A stretch of DNA of 64,000 bases from Aurantiochytrium sp. KH105 (Eukaryota; Sar; Bigyra; Thraustochytrida; Thraustochytriidae), in assembly GCA_003116975.1 (NCBI GenBank), contig BGKB01000023.1:485151-549150 (forward strand), in the 5' to 3' direction. Of the stretch, positions 47,430-57,299 are shown piece by piece (positions within the stretch are counted from its first letter, which is position 1; every line of letters begins with the position of its first letter). The notes beneath the pieces are model-generated. The model ran no database searches. It worked only from the letters and a program-made list of their open reading frames with translations, and was not told where the DNA came from. The position numbers and the translations under genes are program-made.

Positions 47430-48456
47430 TTTATTTTAGCTCTTGTTCGCTTGATTGCTTCGCTTGTTTCGGTGCCTTTCGCTGCGTTGCGTTGCGTTGC
47501 GTTGCGTTGCGTTGCGTTGTGAGGGTGAATGGATGAATGAATGCCTTGCTGTTTTTACTTGATAGACGTTGTGCGGAAAAGTCTCTCTTCTCTCCTCGCA
47601 AGACTATTCGACCGTGCTCTCTCTGGCTCAAGGCTTACTTCCCAGGCAGTAAGTCAAGCTTGGGCCGCCCGCGCGTGCGTGCGTGCGTGCGCTTGCGCGA
47701 TTGCGCGCTTGCGATACGCGCTCGCCTTCCCTCCCCTTCGCTCCTGCGCGCCGAGCGTGTCTGCCTGACTCTCCGTCTGTCTTGTCTGTCTCGGTCAGGA
47801 TTCCGGTCTGCCCGCCTTCCTCAGTGACCTCGCTCGGATGGATTCCTTCCTTCCTTCCTTCCTTCCCTCCTAAAAAGGATCCTTCCCTTCTTTCTGCCTT
47901 GCTCGCCTCCCTCTCTTTGGAGTCCCTCGTCCACCTCGCGCAGAGCAGAGGCCGCGCAAGAAGCAAGCGGTCGTCGGCGGCGGCGTCTTGTGCTGTGCTG
48001 TGCTGTGCTGCGATGCAAGCTGCAGCAGCTGCTGCTGCATGTACGATAGATCGCAGGGGCTGTCCTTGTCATCTCGTCTCGTCTGGCAGGCCGCTGTGCT
48101 GCGTGTGCGAGCGAGCGAGCGAGCTATGTAGTATGGGACGCGGGCGCGAGACGAGCATCGATCGATTGACCAGGAGGCCACGCGCAGCTGCAGCTGCAGC
48201 TGGAGGCGACAAGCAGGGCGACGCGGGATCTCTCGGCGCATCGAGACGGCGAGGACTTGACCGAAGGAAAAGAAAAGAAAAGAGAAGAGAAGAGAAAGAA
48301 AGAAAGAAGCGAGAGCTCGACTGCGACCTGGCGAGCCGCCCGAGTGGCCATGCGCCATCTGGCGCGTCGAGAGCGCTCGCTCTTGAGGGAACTAGCCAGG
48401 CAGCACTCAGTATCTTTGCTCCGTCGTCCCACGCTTCTCGCATCGACGGAGTCGCG
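47430..48456. promoter_or_regulatory. Upstream region of the dehydrogenase, GC- and repeat-rich
   Basis: GCGTT run (47481-47519), TTCC run (about 47847-47868), GCTGT and GAAAG runs towards 48000-48310. Several long frames on both strands are compositional. No gene supported. Confidence 0.45.
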
Positions 48457-48773
48457 TCAGGCCGGGGTGCTGGCGAAGTCGGCGCGCAGCAGCACCGCGC
48501 GCTCCCCGTCGGCGAAGGGGAAGCCGTGCTCGTCGAAGAGCCGCGTGTACAGGAGCGTGAGCACAAGCGGAGGGTTGCGGTCCGCAACGAGGCGGTCGCA
48601 AAGAGATTTACGCACGTGCGTGGGGGCAAGGTCCGCAGGGAGCAAACCGCAAACTAGCTCCGCAAGGCGAGCGCCGGCGACCTCGACACGCAACGAGCTG
48701 CTTGCATTGCGCGGATGACGGCGATTGTCGCCTGCATAGACCCAGGCCTTGGCAAATTGCCACGAAGAAGAAG

Positions 48774-48805
<32 letters not shown>

Positions 48806-50214
48806 GAAGAAGAAGTAGAAGAAGAAGAGCCCTGGGCCGGGGCCACAATGGGGCCCTCCACGGGACCGTGAATCCGCGCTGTGACCTGGACAAGGGCTTC
48901 GCGCAGACCTTTGGTCGCGCGCAAGGTTGCAATGGATCGGAAGAATCGCGGAGGGGTCGTGACGCGGACTAGCGGCCGCGTGCTCGCGTCCCAGGCAAAA
49001 ACCTCGTTCCCAAAGACCTCATTGAGACATATACACTCGCGACGATAGCTGTATATAACGCGACACTTGGAGAATACAATCCGTGTCCCGCTATCGCGCA
49101 TGCGCTCAAGGTATGCAATGTGCTCTTCGCTGGCCTTTTCACCCCACAGCTGCACTTGACCTTGCACTCCTTGTTCTCCATTTGCAGGAGGCGCAAAAGA
49201 AGCATCAGGGGCGTGGGAAATGGTGACCGGCTGCTGGTCTTGCAATGTCACGAGTGCCATCCGACGTCGCGGGTTTCTCCCATGCACTGAGATGGAGACC
49301 ACACGGCCGGCCACGGCCACGAGGTTCTCCAGACGATGGGATTGCAGGACCGCTGCCAGCGTCTCGACCTCGTTGCCTCGAGCGATTGCAGCGCCCGCTC
49401 CGCGAAGGTGACGTTTTGGAGATCGATTGGCTACTTCCTGCTGAGACTTGAGGTTGGGGTGCATGCGGTGAAACTCGTCGCGCAGGCGTTCAGCGTCGGC
49501 AGCCGCTACGCCTGCCCAGTGCTGAAGCATCTTGCGCAGACGCTCTGTCTCGTGCAAGACTTGAACGCAGTCACTCACCTTGCCGATGAAACCAACAACC
49601 TGATGATCCTTTGTGCGAAAGAAGACGTTGCGAAGAAATACGACACTTCCCGGTTTGGCACGGTCGCGTGCCCAAACCGAGGCGCCATGAGTTAGGACGA
49701 TGGGCAGAAATTGACTCGTCGTGTCGCCAACTTGAAGACTCCAGCGTTGCGGGCCGCAAGGCTGCGCTGCGAGGACAACACACAAGGTGGAAGCGAACAT
49801 GTTGGCCCGCGCTTCGGCGAGTTTGAATGCAAAGGGCGACTCTCCAGGTCGTTGTGCGCGAGGCAGTTGGTCAGTGGGGGACGCTTGCGAAGGATTCGCG
49901 CTTGGACCCGAGAGCTCCCGGCTGGGATGGGAAGCCTGACCATTCTGGCCATCTGAGTATGCCGTGAGGTCGTCCACCGATGCCTTTTCGTCGACCGGCG
50001 AGGCATCCTGCCGCAGGCTCGTCGAGGTGGCTCTTGAGGTTGCAGTTGTCGCGGGCGAGAAGGCCTCGTTTCGGGGTCTTTTGCGCGCGGTCTGTGCACC
50101 CGCTTGAGCTGTGTCCTCGCCTGGCGCATCGATCTCGGCCTGGGCGGCAGTCCACTCCCAGGCATCGACGCGCAGCTCCTCCTCTTGCGTCAGGCCTCGT
50201 GGTGGGCTCGACAT
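48457..50214 (-). CDS. Three-OB-fold protein, Shieldin-2 (SHLD2)-like C-terminal architecture
   Basis: A 585-residue protein from ATG 50214 (an upstream in-frame ATG at 50379 adds Gly-rich leader). The first 120 residues are disordered. Then three OB-like segments follow: about 130-215 (ending VVFLRNVFFRTKDHQVVGFI), about 300-410 (VAVAGRVVSISVHGRNPRRR, QVQLWGEKASEEHIAYL, IVFSKCRVIYSYRRECICLNE), and about 440-585 (LVQVTARIHGPVEGPIVAP, a Ser tract of about 22 interrupted residues, LRVEVAGARLAELV, then NPPLVLTLLYTRLFDEHGFP). The order and the C-terminal helix-strand ending are as remembered for human SHLD2, which binds ssDNA and limits end resection, except that the zinc-binding insertion of its last OB-fold is missing. 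An RPA- or MEIOB-like origin is also possible. The Ser tract is encoded by a GAA microsatellite. Confidence 0.5.
48765..48830. repeat. GAA microsatellite inside the OB-fold gene
   Basis: GAA-type repeat that reads as a poly-serine tract on the coding (minus) strand. It is in frame, so length changes leave the gene open. Confidence 0.8.
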
Positions 50215-51496
50215 CGATGGACCGTCAGCAAAAGCAAAAGATATACAACAAACAACTCCTTCACCCTTTCGTTGGCCCGTGTTCGGGTCACCGACGCGAG
50301 AGCCCCCTGTGCCGCCGGGGAATTCCGCGCCACAATTCCCCTTTACGTCGTCGCCGCCGCCGCCTCTACGTGCGGGCACGCGGCGACGCGCGTTTACTCT
50401 TTAATGGACGACTGAGCTGAGAGCGCTTGGAGACCCGCGAAAAAGAATGGGGACTCATGGCAAGGCAGGCAGGCAGGCAGGCAGGCAGGGCTGCAGCGCG
50501 TCATCTGTTATTTCACGTTGCCGTTGTTGCACGTTGCCAGCAACAGATTTGCTTTTCTCAAGTCAAGGTCAAGTCTGTCTGCAAGTAAGAAACTTGCAAA
50601 TTCATAAAGGTCGCTTTTCGTGCGTGCAGTGGCAGATGCTCGTGTCCTTATCGCAGTCTGTCCAGCGAGCAATCCCAGTCCGTGGTAGGCAATCTTATAA
50701 CGTGCAGGCGCTCACCTAACATGGCTACTTGTCAACTCGCCGCGGCAGCAAGGCTCAGGCTCACTAGTGGTCACCTTAGGGCTCTTTGAAGGCGTGGATG
50801 CGCTCGATTGCGAGTTCGGCGGAGCCATTCGTCGCCAGTGCATGCAACCGCCAGCGACGGCCACGGCCGATGTTCCCATCCATCCATCTCAGCTGCCTCT
50901 CCGTGCATCCGTCCATCGATCGATCTGTCCTCGGGATCGATCTCCTGCTTCGAGTTGCTTGGCATCCGCAATGACCTCGGCGTGACCAGCACGTCATGAT
51001 GTGCGGCCGCGACGCGAGGCAGGGTTCGGAGATCGATCGAATTGATAATCTAGCCTACGATCGTCGCAACGGTTGGTAGCTGCAGCTGTGCATTATGCAG
51101 CTCGAGATAGCTGTAGCTCGTGGAAACCTGTGTCGCCTCGACTTTGCATGCGGCACGGCTCGCAGACGCTTTCTCGGCAGCGGCACGCACATTGCTTTAC
51201 GCTGGCGGCTGCGGCGTCTCGCCCCGGCGTCGTCGTCCTCGTCATCGTTTGTGCGGTCAGTTCTGCGCAGGACTCGTTAATCAACCGTGCTGACTGCGCA
51301 AGATACTGCCGCCGCTGTGTTTCTCGTTCTTGCACGCGCCGGCAGCGGGGACGGACGCCTGCCTTCCCTCTCCGTCTGGCAGGAAGGGAGCAAGCGGGCG
51401 GCAAATGCGCGGCTGCGGCGGCGCTGGTTTGGGGGCAGGCAGGGACGCAGAGAGGCAGGTATAGGGATGCAGGCGGGGGCAGGGAGGGGGGCCAAG

Positions 51497-51543
<47 letters not shown>

Positions 51544-52467
51544 CGCTCGGTCCCTGTCAACGCTCCATACTCGATGTGCGTGACCGCGCTGGGCACGTGC
51601 ACGAGGGGCCAACCAGCAGGGGGGTCGTAGTCTTCTTCTATGTCTTTGCGTAGGAGGTAGGTACCAAAGGGAGGGAATAAGATGGCCGCACGATCGACGC
51701 AAGCAACTGCAACCATCCTGCTGCACGCCGAGAGATGAGAGATCGCGAACTTGGAAAAAAAAAAAAAAGGCAGGAAGGTATATGTTTGCCTCGCCAGGCT
51801 GCCAGCCAGGCCAGGCTTCACGCCGCAATCTTCGCCTCTGGCCGCCGGCCCTGACCGCCAGCCAGCTAGCTGTCAGCCCTGCCTTGGCTTGCCTGGCCTC
51901 CGGCTCCTCTGCCCCGAGTCCTCTCCAAACTACCGCATCCTCCCTCGAGTTGATTGCTGCCGCCATGGCTGCCGCAGCCGCTGGCACGGCCGCGGTGCAA
52001 ACTCGCCGGGACACCCCTGCGTGCAGCCAGTGTGTGATAAATAAAAACAAGGCAAGACAAGGAAAGAACTTGAAAGAAAGAAAGAAAGAAAGAAAGAAAG
52101 CTGGTCGGCCCTGATCAGACTCCGACGCACAAACCGGAGACGCTGGACGGGAGAGGAGAACGAACAGACTCCTTCTCCTCCTCCGCCGCCGCAGACGCCA
52201 CCGCTCGCACGGCAGTACGCCCCGCGCGGCGCCTCCCGCCTCGCCCCGCGCAGCGCCCCGCGCAGCCCCGGCCTGCACGCGCAAGCGCAAGCGCACGCGC
52301 ACGCGCACGCGCTGCAGAGGCAGGCAGGTGAAGGAGGCAGCAAGCAGGCAGGTGAGCCGCCTCAGCTCCGCTCCGTGCGGCGCGTGCCGAGCAAAGCGAG
52401 AACAAGAAACAAACAGCCAACCAGCCTTCCCAGCCTACCGAAGCTGGCGCCCGACGCCTGACGCGAG
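50215..52467. promoter_or_regulatory. Long divergent upstream region of the OB-fold and myosin genes
   Basis: Contains GGCA (about 50460-50488), CAG (51498-51542), AAAG (about 52071-52100) and CGCAAG/CGCACG-type runs (about 52278-52320), and otherwise mixed sequence. A 343-residue minus-strand frame at 51277-52308 is low-complexity and rejected. Its size would allow a spliced or short gene, but none is recognised. Confidence 0.4.
51498..51542. repeat. CAG trinucleotide microsatellite (about 15 copies)
   Basis: Uninterrupted CAG run in noncoding sequence upstream of the myosin. Confidence 0.9.
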
Positions 52468-55400
52468 ATGGGGCGCGCCGAGAAGGACCTCTATGACGAG
52501 GGCGCCGCCGTCTGGGTGAGGGACCCGGACGAGGCGTGGGCCCGCGGCGTCATCACCGAAAAGCTCCGCGACGGCAGCGTCGTGGTCAAGACCGATAAAC
52601 GCACCACGGTCACCGCACCCCTCGATGACGTCGAGTTCTGCTCCACGTCCCCGCGCCAAGAGGTCAAGGTGGACGACCTCACACAGCTCCCGGACCTGCA
52701 CCAAGCGGCCCTTCTGAGCACCTTGCACGTGCGCTTCGAGGCCGACAAAATATACACCTTCTCCGGCGAGATCCTCATCGCCGTCAACCCCTTCAAACGC
52801 ATCCGTGGTCTCTATGAGCCCTCATCCATGGCAAAGTACGTTAACGCGGGCGTCGGTGAGGTCGAGCTCCTCGACCCTCACGCCTACCGCATCGCCGGCG
52901 CCGCCTACAAAGCCATGACCACCTACAGCGGTCGCAACCAAAGCATTCTCGTCAGTGGCGAGTCCGGCGCTGGCAAAACATACAACACAAAGGTTCTCCT
53001 CTCGTACCTAACGGTGGTGTCTGCGGGCGATACCTCGCGCGGCATGAACGAGTTTCGGGCCTCGCTGAAACGCGGCTCGCGAAGGACAAACGTTGTGGGC
53101 TCGAGCGTGTCGCAGCGGGTGCTCGAGGCGAACCCCCTCATGGAGGCCTTTGGCAACGCCAAGACCCTGCGAAACGACAACTCCTCGCGCTTCGGCAAGC
53201 TCATCGAGCTCGACTTTGATCGCCAGTCCGCGCGGCTCATGGGCGCAGCCATCGACGTCTACCTCTTGGAAAAGGCACGCGTCGTGCACCAGCAAGAGGG
53301 CGAGCGCAACTACCACATCTTTTACGAGATGAACGCCGGCCTTTCTCGCGAGGAACGCAACGAACTTTCCTTTCCTGACCTGCGCTCCTGTAGGTACATT
53401 GAGTCTTCCACGATGGACCGCGCCGACATCGATGACAAGTCGCAGTGGAAGTTGACCAACGCAGCATTTGACATTATTGGCTTCACCGACACCGAGCGCT
53501 TGCAAGTGCTTCGCGTCATGTCGGCTGTCCTGCATTTGGGCAACATTTCCTTTGAGCCACACAATGTCAACGGCGCCGAGGGCAGCAAGGTGTCGCGGGG
53601 GTCCAAGGATTCCGCGGAACTCTGTGCCTCCCTCCTCGGAGTCGACAAGGACCAGCTCGTGGCCGCCCTCACGACGCGCGGCATTAGCGTTGGTGGTGGC
53701 GGCTTCCTCGCGGCTCTTTCTGGCCCCACAGAATCGCTTGTCAAACAACACACTGTCACACAAGCGGAAGAGGCGCGCGAGGCCCTTGCCATGGCGCTCT
53801 ACGAGCGCACCTTTGGCTGGATTGTCTGGCGTATCAACGAGTCAATTGGTGTCAGCAACAAAATGGCACAAAAGTCTCGCGCGGCGCGAAAGAGTAGGGC
53901 CGCCATTCCCATCTCGCGCGCGATGATGGCCAGAGCCCTCACCACGGGCAAGAGCGCCGAGCCCGAGTACTATGACGATCACAGCATTGGCGTTCTCGAT
54001 ATCTTTGGCTTTGAAGTGTTCGAGTCGAATGGTTTCGAGCAGCTCATGATCAACTACACGAACGAACGTCTTCAGGGCCAGTTCAACGAGCACATTTTCA
54101 AGCTCGAGGCCGCTCTCTTTGAGGCTGAGGGACTCGACTGGTCCGTCATTGACTGGCCGGACAACCAGCTCACCCTTGACATGATTGAGACCCGCCCAAT
54201 TGGCCTGCTCTCACTCCTTGACGAGACGTGTCTCATGGGCTCTGGCACAGACAAGAGCTTTGTTTCCAAGATTTACCAGAATCTGACCAAGGGCAAGTTC
54301 AGCACGGTCATTCGTGCCGATCGCAATCAGCAAGTTCGCCTTCAGTTCGAAATTGCGCACTTTGCCGGGCCCGTGGCCTACAATTCCGAGAGTTTCATCA
54401 CCAAAAACAAGAACGAGCTTCGTGTCGAGGCCGTCGATCTCTTGCGCTCCTCGGACGACAAGTGGCTTTCAATCCTCATGCCGCCTGATGCCTCTGCTGC
54501 GGGGGGTGGCTCCGACGCGCAAGAGTACTTTAGCCATCTCGCCAACCAACCGCGGAACCAGCGCAGCAGCTTGCAGCGTCACCGCCGCGTTTCGCCAACG
54601 ACCACACGTTTGCAGCAAAAGACGGTCAGCAGCCACTTTCGCACGCAGCTCTCGGTCGCACTTAACCACATCAACGCCTCGCAGCCGCACTACATTCGCT
54701 GCATCAAGCCCAACGATCTCAACGTTGAGACCGTTTTCGATCGCGTGCGCGTCGAGGAGCAGCTCGCCTACTCTGGCGTCCTCGAGGTGGTGCGCGTGGC
54801 CCGCGCGGGCTACCCGACCCGCTTTGCGCTGCGGGACTTTGCGGACCGATTCCACGTCCTGTCCGTGTCTCGGTCCTCGAAGCGCCGTCATTCGAAGCGC
54901 CGCTCCAAGGGTCACAAGTCTGACTTCAGGTCAACTTGCGAACACATCGTCAAGTCTGCCAAGTTGGAAATCATTACCGACTACCAGATTGGCCACACCA
55001 AGGTTTTCCTCAAGCCGTACGCCTACACTACCCTCGAGCTGCTCAAGGCCGAGCGCGTCCTCAAGTACGTTCTCATCTTGCAGCGCAGCGTCCGCGTCTG
55101 GCTTCGGACCTACCGCGCCACGAAGAAGCTGCGAGCCGCCAAAAAGATCCAGCGCAACGTTCGTGGCTTCCTCGTGCGCCGCAAGGTGGGCGGCTTTCGT
55201 CGCGAGCGTCGTGCGGCCATTGCCATCCAGCGCATTGCGCGCGGCGTCTTGGCACGTGCGCACGTCGTTCCCCTCATTGAGCAGCGAATTGCCGACGACA
55301 AAAAGCGCCGCGAGAGCGCGGCCCGCCGCATCAAAAAGGCCTACCGGCGCAAGGTTCTCAAGGATCGTCTGCGCGAGATCCACGAGGAGTCGGTGCGCCA

Positions 55401-56223
55401 GCGCAGTGCCGTCATGCTGCAGAGTCTTGCACGCGTGATCAAGGCGCAAAAGCTGGCCAACTCCATGTATGCTGAGCGCGTGGCCGATGATGCCGCGCGC
55501 ACACTGCAGGGTGTGGCGCGCATCTTGGCTGCCAAAAAGACCAAAGAAATGCTCGAGCAAGAGCGTATCGAGGAGGAGGAAGAGGAGCCAAATCTCTTTA
55601 TCCTCTATGCTGGGCCTCTTTTGGTGCTCTTTCTCTTTACGCAGCCCTTGCTCATGATTGGCCTTGCCGGCGTTGCGGTGGCCATGCTCGCGGGTGCTGG
55701 CATGGCGCTCGAAGCCGAACAGCGCCAAACCTTGTTCCAGCAAGAGGGAGCTAGCTACAGCCGTCGTGCACGCCGCCACCGACGCCGCTACGGTGACCCT
55801 GATGGTTTTTACGACGATGATGAGGGCGACGATCTTTCGGACGATGACGATGACTTTGACGATGACGCCGCCTCTGACGTGTCAGACGATGTTGGCTTTT
55901 TCAAGCGCAACAAGGGTAACAGCCGCAAGCTCACGCGCCAGCTCTCGCGTCTGACGCCCGGCAAGGAGAAGACCTCGCGTTCGCAAAAGTCTTCGCGCTC
56001 GCAGAAACCTTCTCGATCCCCCTCGAGCGCTTCTCGTCGTCCTTCGCGGGCTGCAGAGCCCTCCCCATCGGCGCGTGCTTCCCGCAAGCTCGCGCCTGCG
56101 CGCAAGGGCATTTCCTCGCGCAAGCTCGAGATGACCGCCTACGATGACTTTGACGTTTACTTTTCCGGGTCCAAGAAGAAGCCCTCCCGCAACCGCATCC
56201 GTCGCAGCGGAGGGGCGCTTTGA
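52468..56223 (+). CDS. Myosin heavy chain with IQ motifs and a membrane-spanning tail
   Basis: A 1251-residue protein. Complete motor: SH3-like start, P-loop GESGAGKT (164-171), Switch I NDNSSRFGK (236-244), Switch II DIFGFE (511-516), and the actin-binding PHYIRCIKPND. An Arg/Ser-rich insertion sits at 186-212. Residues about 865-1030 contain five or so IQ-type motifs (KIQRNVRGFLVRR, AIQRIARGVLARA, RRIKKAYRRK, MLQSLARVIKAQKL, TLQGVARILAAKK). An acidic hinge precedes a 42-residue hydrophobic block at about 1042-1083 (FILYAGPLLVLFLFTQPLL, then MIGLAGVAVAMLAGAGMAL) long enough for two membrane passes, followed by a basic/acidic/Ser-rich disordered tail to the end. A membrane insertion would be unusual for a myosin, most of which reach membranes through PH, FYVE or lipid-binding tails. 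Actin motor function is intact by motif. Class not assigned. Confidence 0.9.
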   Translation: MGRAEKDLYDEGAAVWVRDPDEAWARGVITEKLRDGSVVVKTDKRTTVTAPLDDVEFCSTSPRQEVKVDDLTQLPDLHQAALLSTLHVRFEADKIYTFSGEILIAVNPFKRIRGLYEPSSMAKYVNAGVGEVELLDPHAYRIAGAAYKAMTTYSGRNQSILVSGESGAGKTYNTKVLLSYLTVVSAGDTSRGMNEFRASLKRGSRRTNVVGSSVSQRVLEANPLMEAFGNAKTLRNDNSSRFGKLIELDFDRQSARLMGAAIDVYLLEKARVVHQQEGERNYHIFYEMNAGLSREERNELSFPDLRSCRYIESSTMDRADIDDKSQWKLTNAAFDIIGFTDTERLQVLRVMSAVLHLGNISFEPHNVNGAEGSKVSRGSKDSAELCASLLGVDKDQLVAALTTRGISVGGGGFLAALSGPTESLVKQHTVTQAEEAREALAMALYERTFGWIVWRINESIGVSNKMAQKSRAARKSRAAIPISRAMMARALTTGKSAEPEYYDDHSIGVLDIFGFEVFESNGFEQLMINYTNERLQGQFNEHIFKLEAALFEAEGLDWSVIDWPDNQLTLDMIETRPIGLLSLLDETCLMGSGTDKSFVSKIYQNLTKGKFSTVIRADRNQQVRLQFEIAHFAGPVAYNSESFITKNKNELRVEAVDLLRSSDDKWLSILMPPDASAAGGGSDAQEYFSHLANQPRNQRSSLQRHRRVSPTTTRLQQKTVSSHFRTQLSVALNHINASQPHYIRCIKPNDLNVETVFDRVRVEEQLAYSGVLEVVRVARAGYPTRFALRDFADRFHVLSVSRSSKRRHSKRRSKGHKSDFRSTCEHIVKSAKLEIITDYQIGHTKVFLKPYAYTTLELLKAERVLKYVLILQRSVRVWLRTYRATKKLRAAKKIQRNVRGFLVRRKVGGFRRERRAAIAIQRIARGVLARAHVVPLIEQRIADDKKRRESAARRIKKAYRRKVLKDRLREIHEESVRQRSAVMLQSLARVIKAQKLANSMYAERVADDAARTLQGVARILAAKKTKEMLEQERIEEEEEEPNLFILYAGPLLVLFLFTQPLLMIGLAGVAVAMLAGAGMALEAEQRQTLFQQEGASYSRRARRHRRRYGDPDGFYDDDEGDDLSDDDDDFDDDAASDVSDDVGFFKRNKGNSRKLTRQLSRLTPGKEKTSRSQKSSRSQKPSRSPSSASRRPSRAAEPSPSARASRKLAPARKGISSRKLEMTAYDDFDVYFSGSKKKPSRNRIRRSGGAL

Positions 56224-56463
56224 AAAAAGAGAGAAAAAAAGGACTCTTTTGATGACCATTACGAGATGGATAGATGGTGCGGCGGCGGCGGTAGCAGAGT
56301 TCGTCCGTTCGCAGCAAGTTTATCCGTATACTTCTATTCTGTTCCACTGTTTCGATTTTCCTATAACTACGTTTACACAATTTTTGTTCGCGGAGTCCTG
56401 GGGTGCGCGCTTGTCAGCCAGTAAGGCTCGGTCGCTTGACGAGGGTTCCCAAAATTGTCGGGC

Positions 56464-56499
<36 letters not shown>

Positions 56500-57114
56500 C
56501 TAGGCCTTACACCTATACACACACAAGCCGTAGGCTAGGCATACAGGTGTAGGCTTGGGTAAGCATTGGTTCCAGCTGCAAGTCGTTTGCCTCGTCTTTG
56601 ATCGCCCCATCAACTACTGTCATCATGGCCTGAAATGAAACCTTGAACGTCGGAGCCGCTCGCGCACCGCCTCTGTCGACGAGGAGCGCCACGCCTGCCT
56701 CCACATGACTCGCAAGGAGCGACGAGGAGAATGCAAGCGCCACGCACACAGCCAGCCAGCCAGCCTCGGGACAACAGCCGCAGACGGGTGCAAGGTGTAA
56801 AAGTAAGTCCTCGTTGCGTCGCCAGTGATGGAGGTGTCCACCAGCCTCACTCCGCCTGCCGCTGCAGCTGCCGCTGGTCGTGTCGGTCGATCGATGTGAC
56901 TGGCGACTGCCGGGAGGGAGCACACACCTTGCCGAAGAAGATGCATGCTTCTTCCTTCGCATGCTTTCATACAGACTCATTTACTCGCACGCACGCTCGC
57001 CCGTCCCGCTCGCGCGGAGGCCTGCTCGCGCGCAAAGCCTGAACCCCCGGCGCGACGCGAGCACCGCGCCTGTCGCGCCGACAGGCCCCGGCAGCTTGCG
57101 CGCTCGCCTGCTTG

Positions 57115-57152
<38 letters not shown>

Positions 57153-57299
57153 TGCCTGCTCGGGCGCCCTGCTCGCGCAGATCAGATCCGAGGCAGCGCG
57201 AGACGCTCGCCAGGGCCGCTGGTGGGTCGCAGCAACCTCACCCACGCACGCATCCTCGCTCGGGCGAAGGCGAGGCCGTGGACACGCTAGCTCGCGAGC
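56224..57299. other. Intergenic between the myosin and ankyrin-SAM genes
   Basis: Holds a CTTG run (56463-56499) and, nearer the next gene, a CTGG run (57117-57152). Minus-strand frames between 56513 and 56980 show no family resemblance; a spliced small gene cannot be excluded but is not supported. Confidence 0.4.
57117..57152. repeat. CTGG tetranucleotide microsatellite
   Basis: About eight to nine copies, about 150 bp upstream of the ankyrin-SAM start. Confidence 0.85.

Noticed and set aside
51277-52308. 343-residue minus-strand frame upstream of the myosin
   Set aside because: Low-complexity Arg/Cys-rich translation of CAG/GC-rich leader, with an overlapping frame on the other strand.
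56513-56980. Minus-strand frames between the myosin and ankyrin-SAM genes
   Set aside because: Two frames look semi-plausible, as if split by an intron, but no family is recognisable and splice sites are ambiguous.
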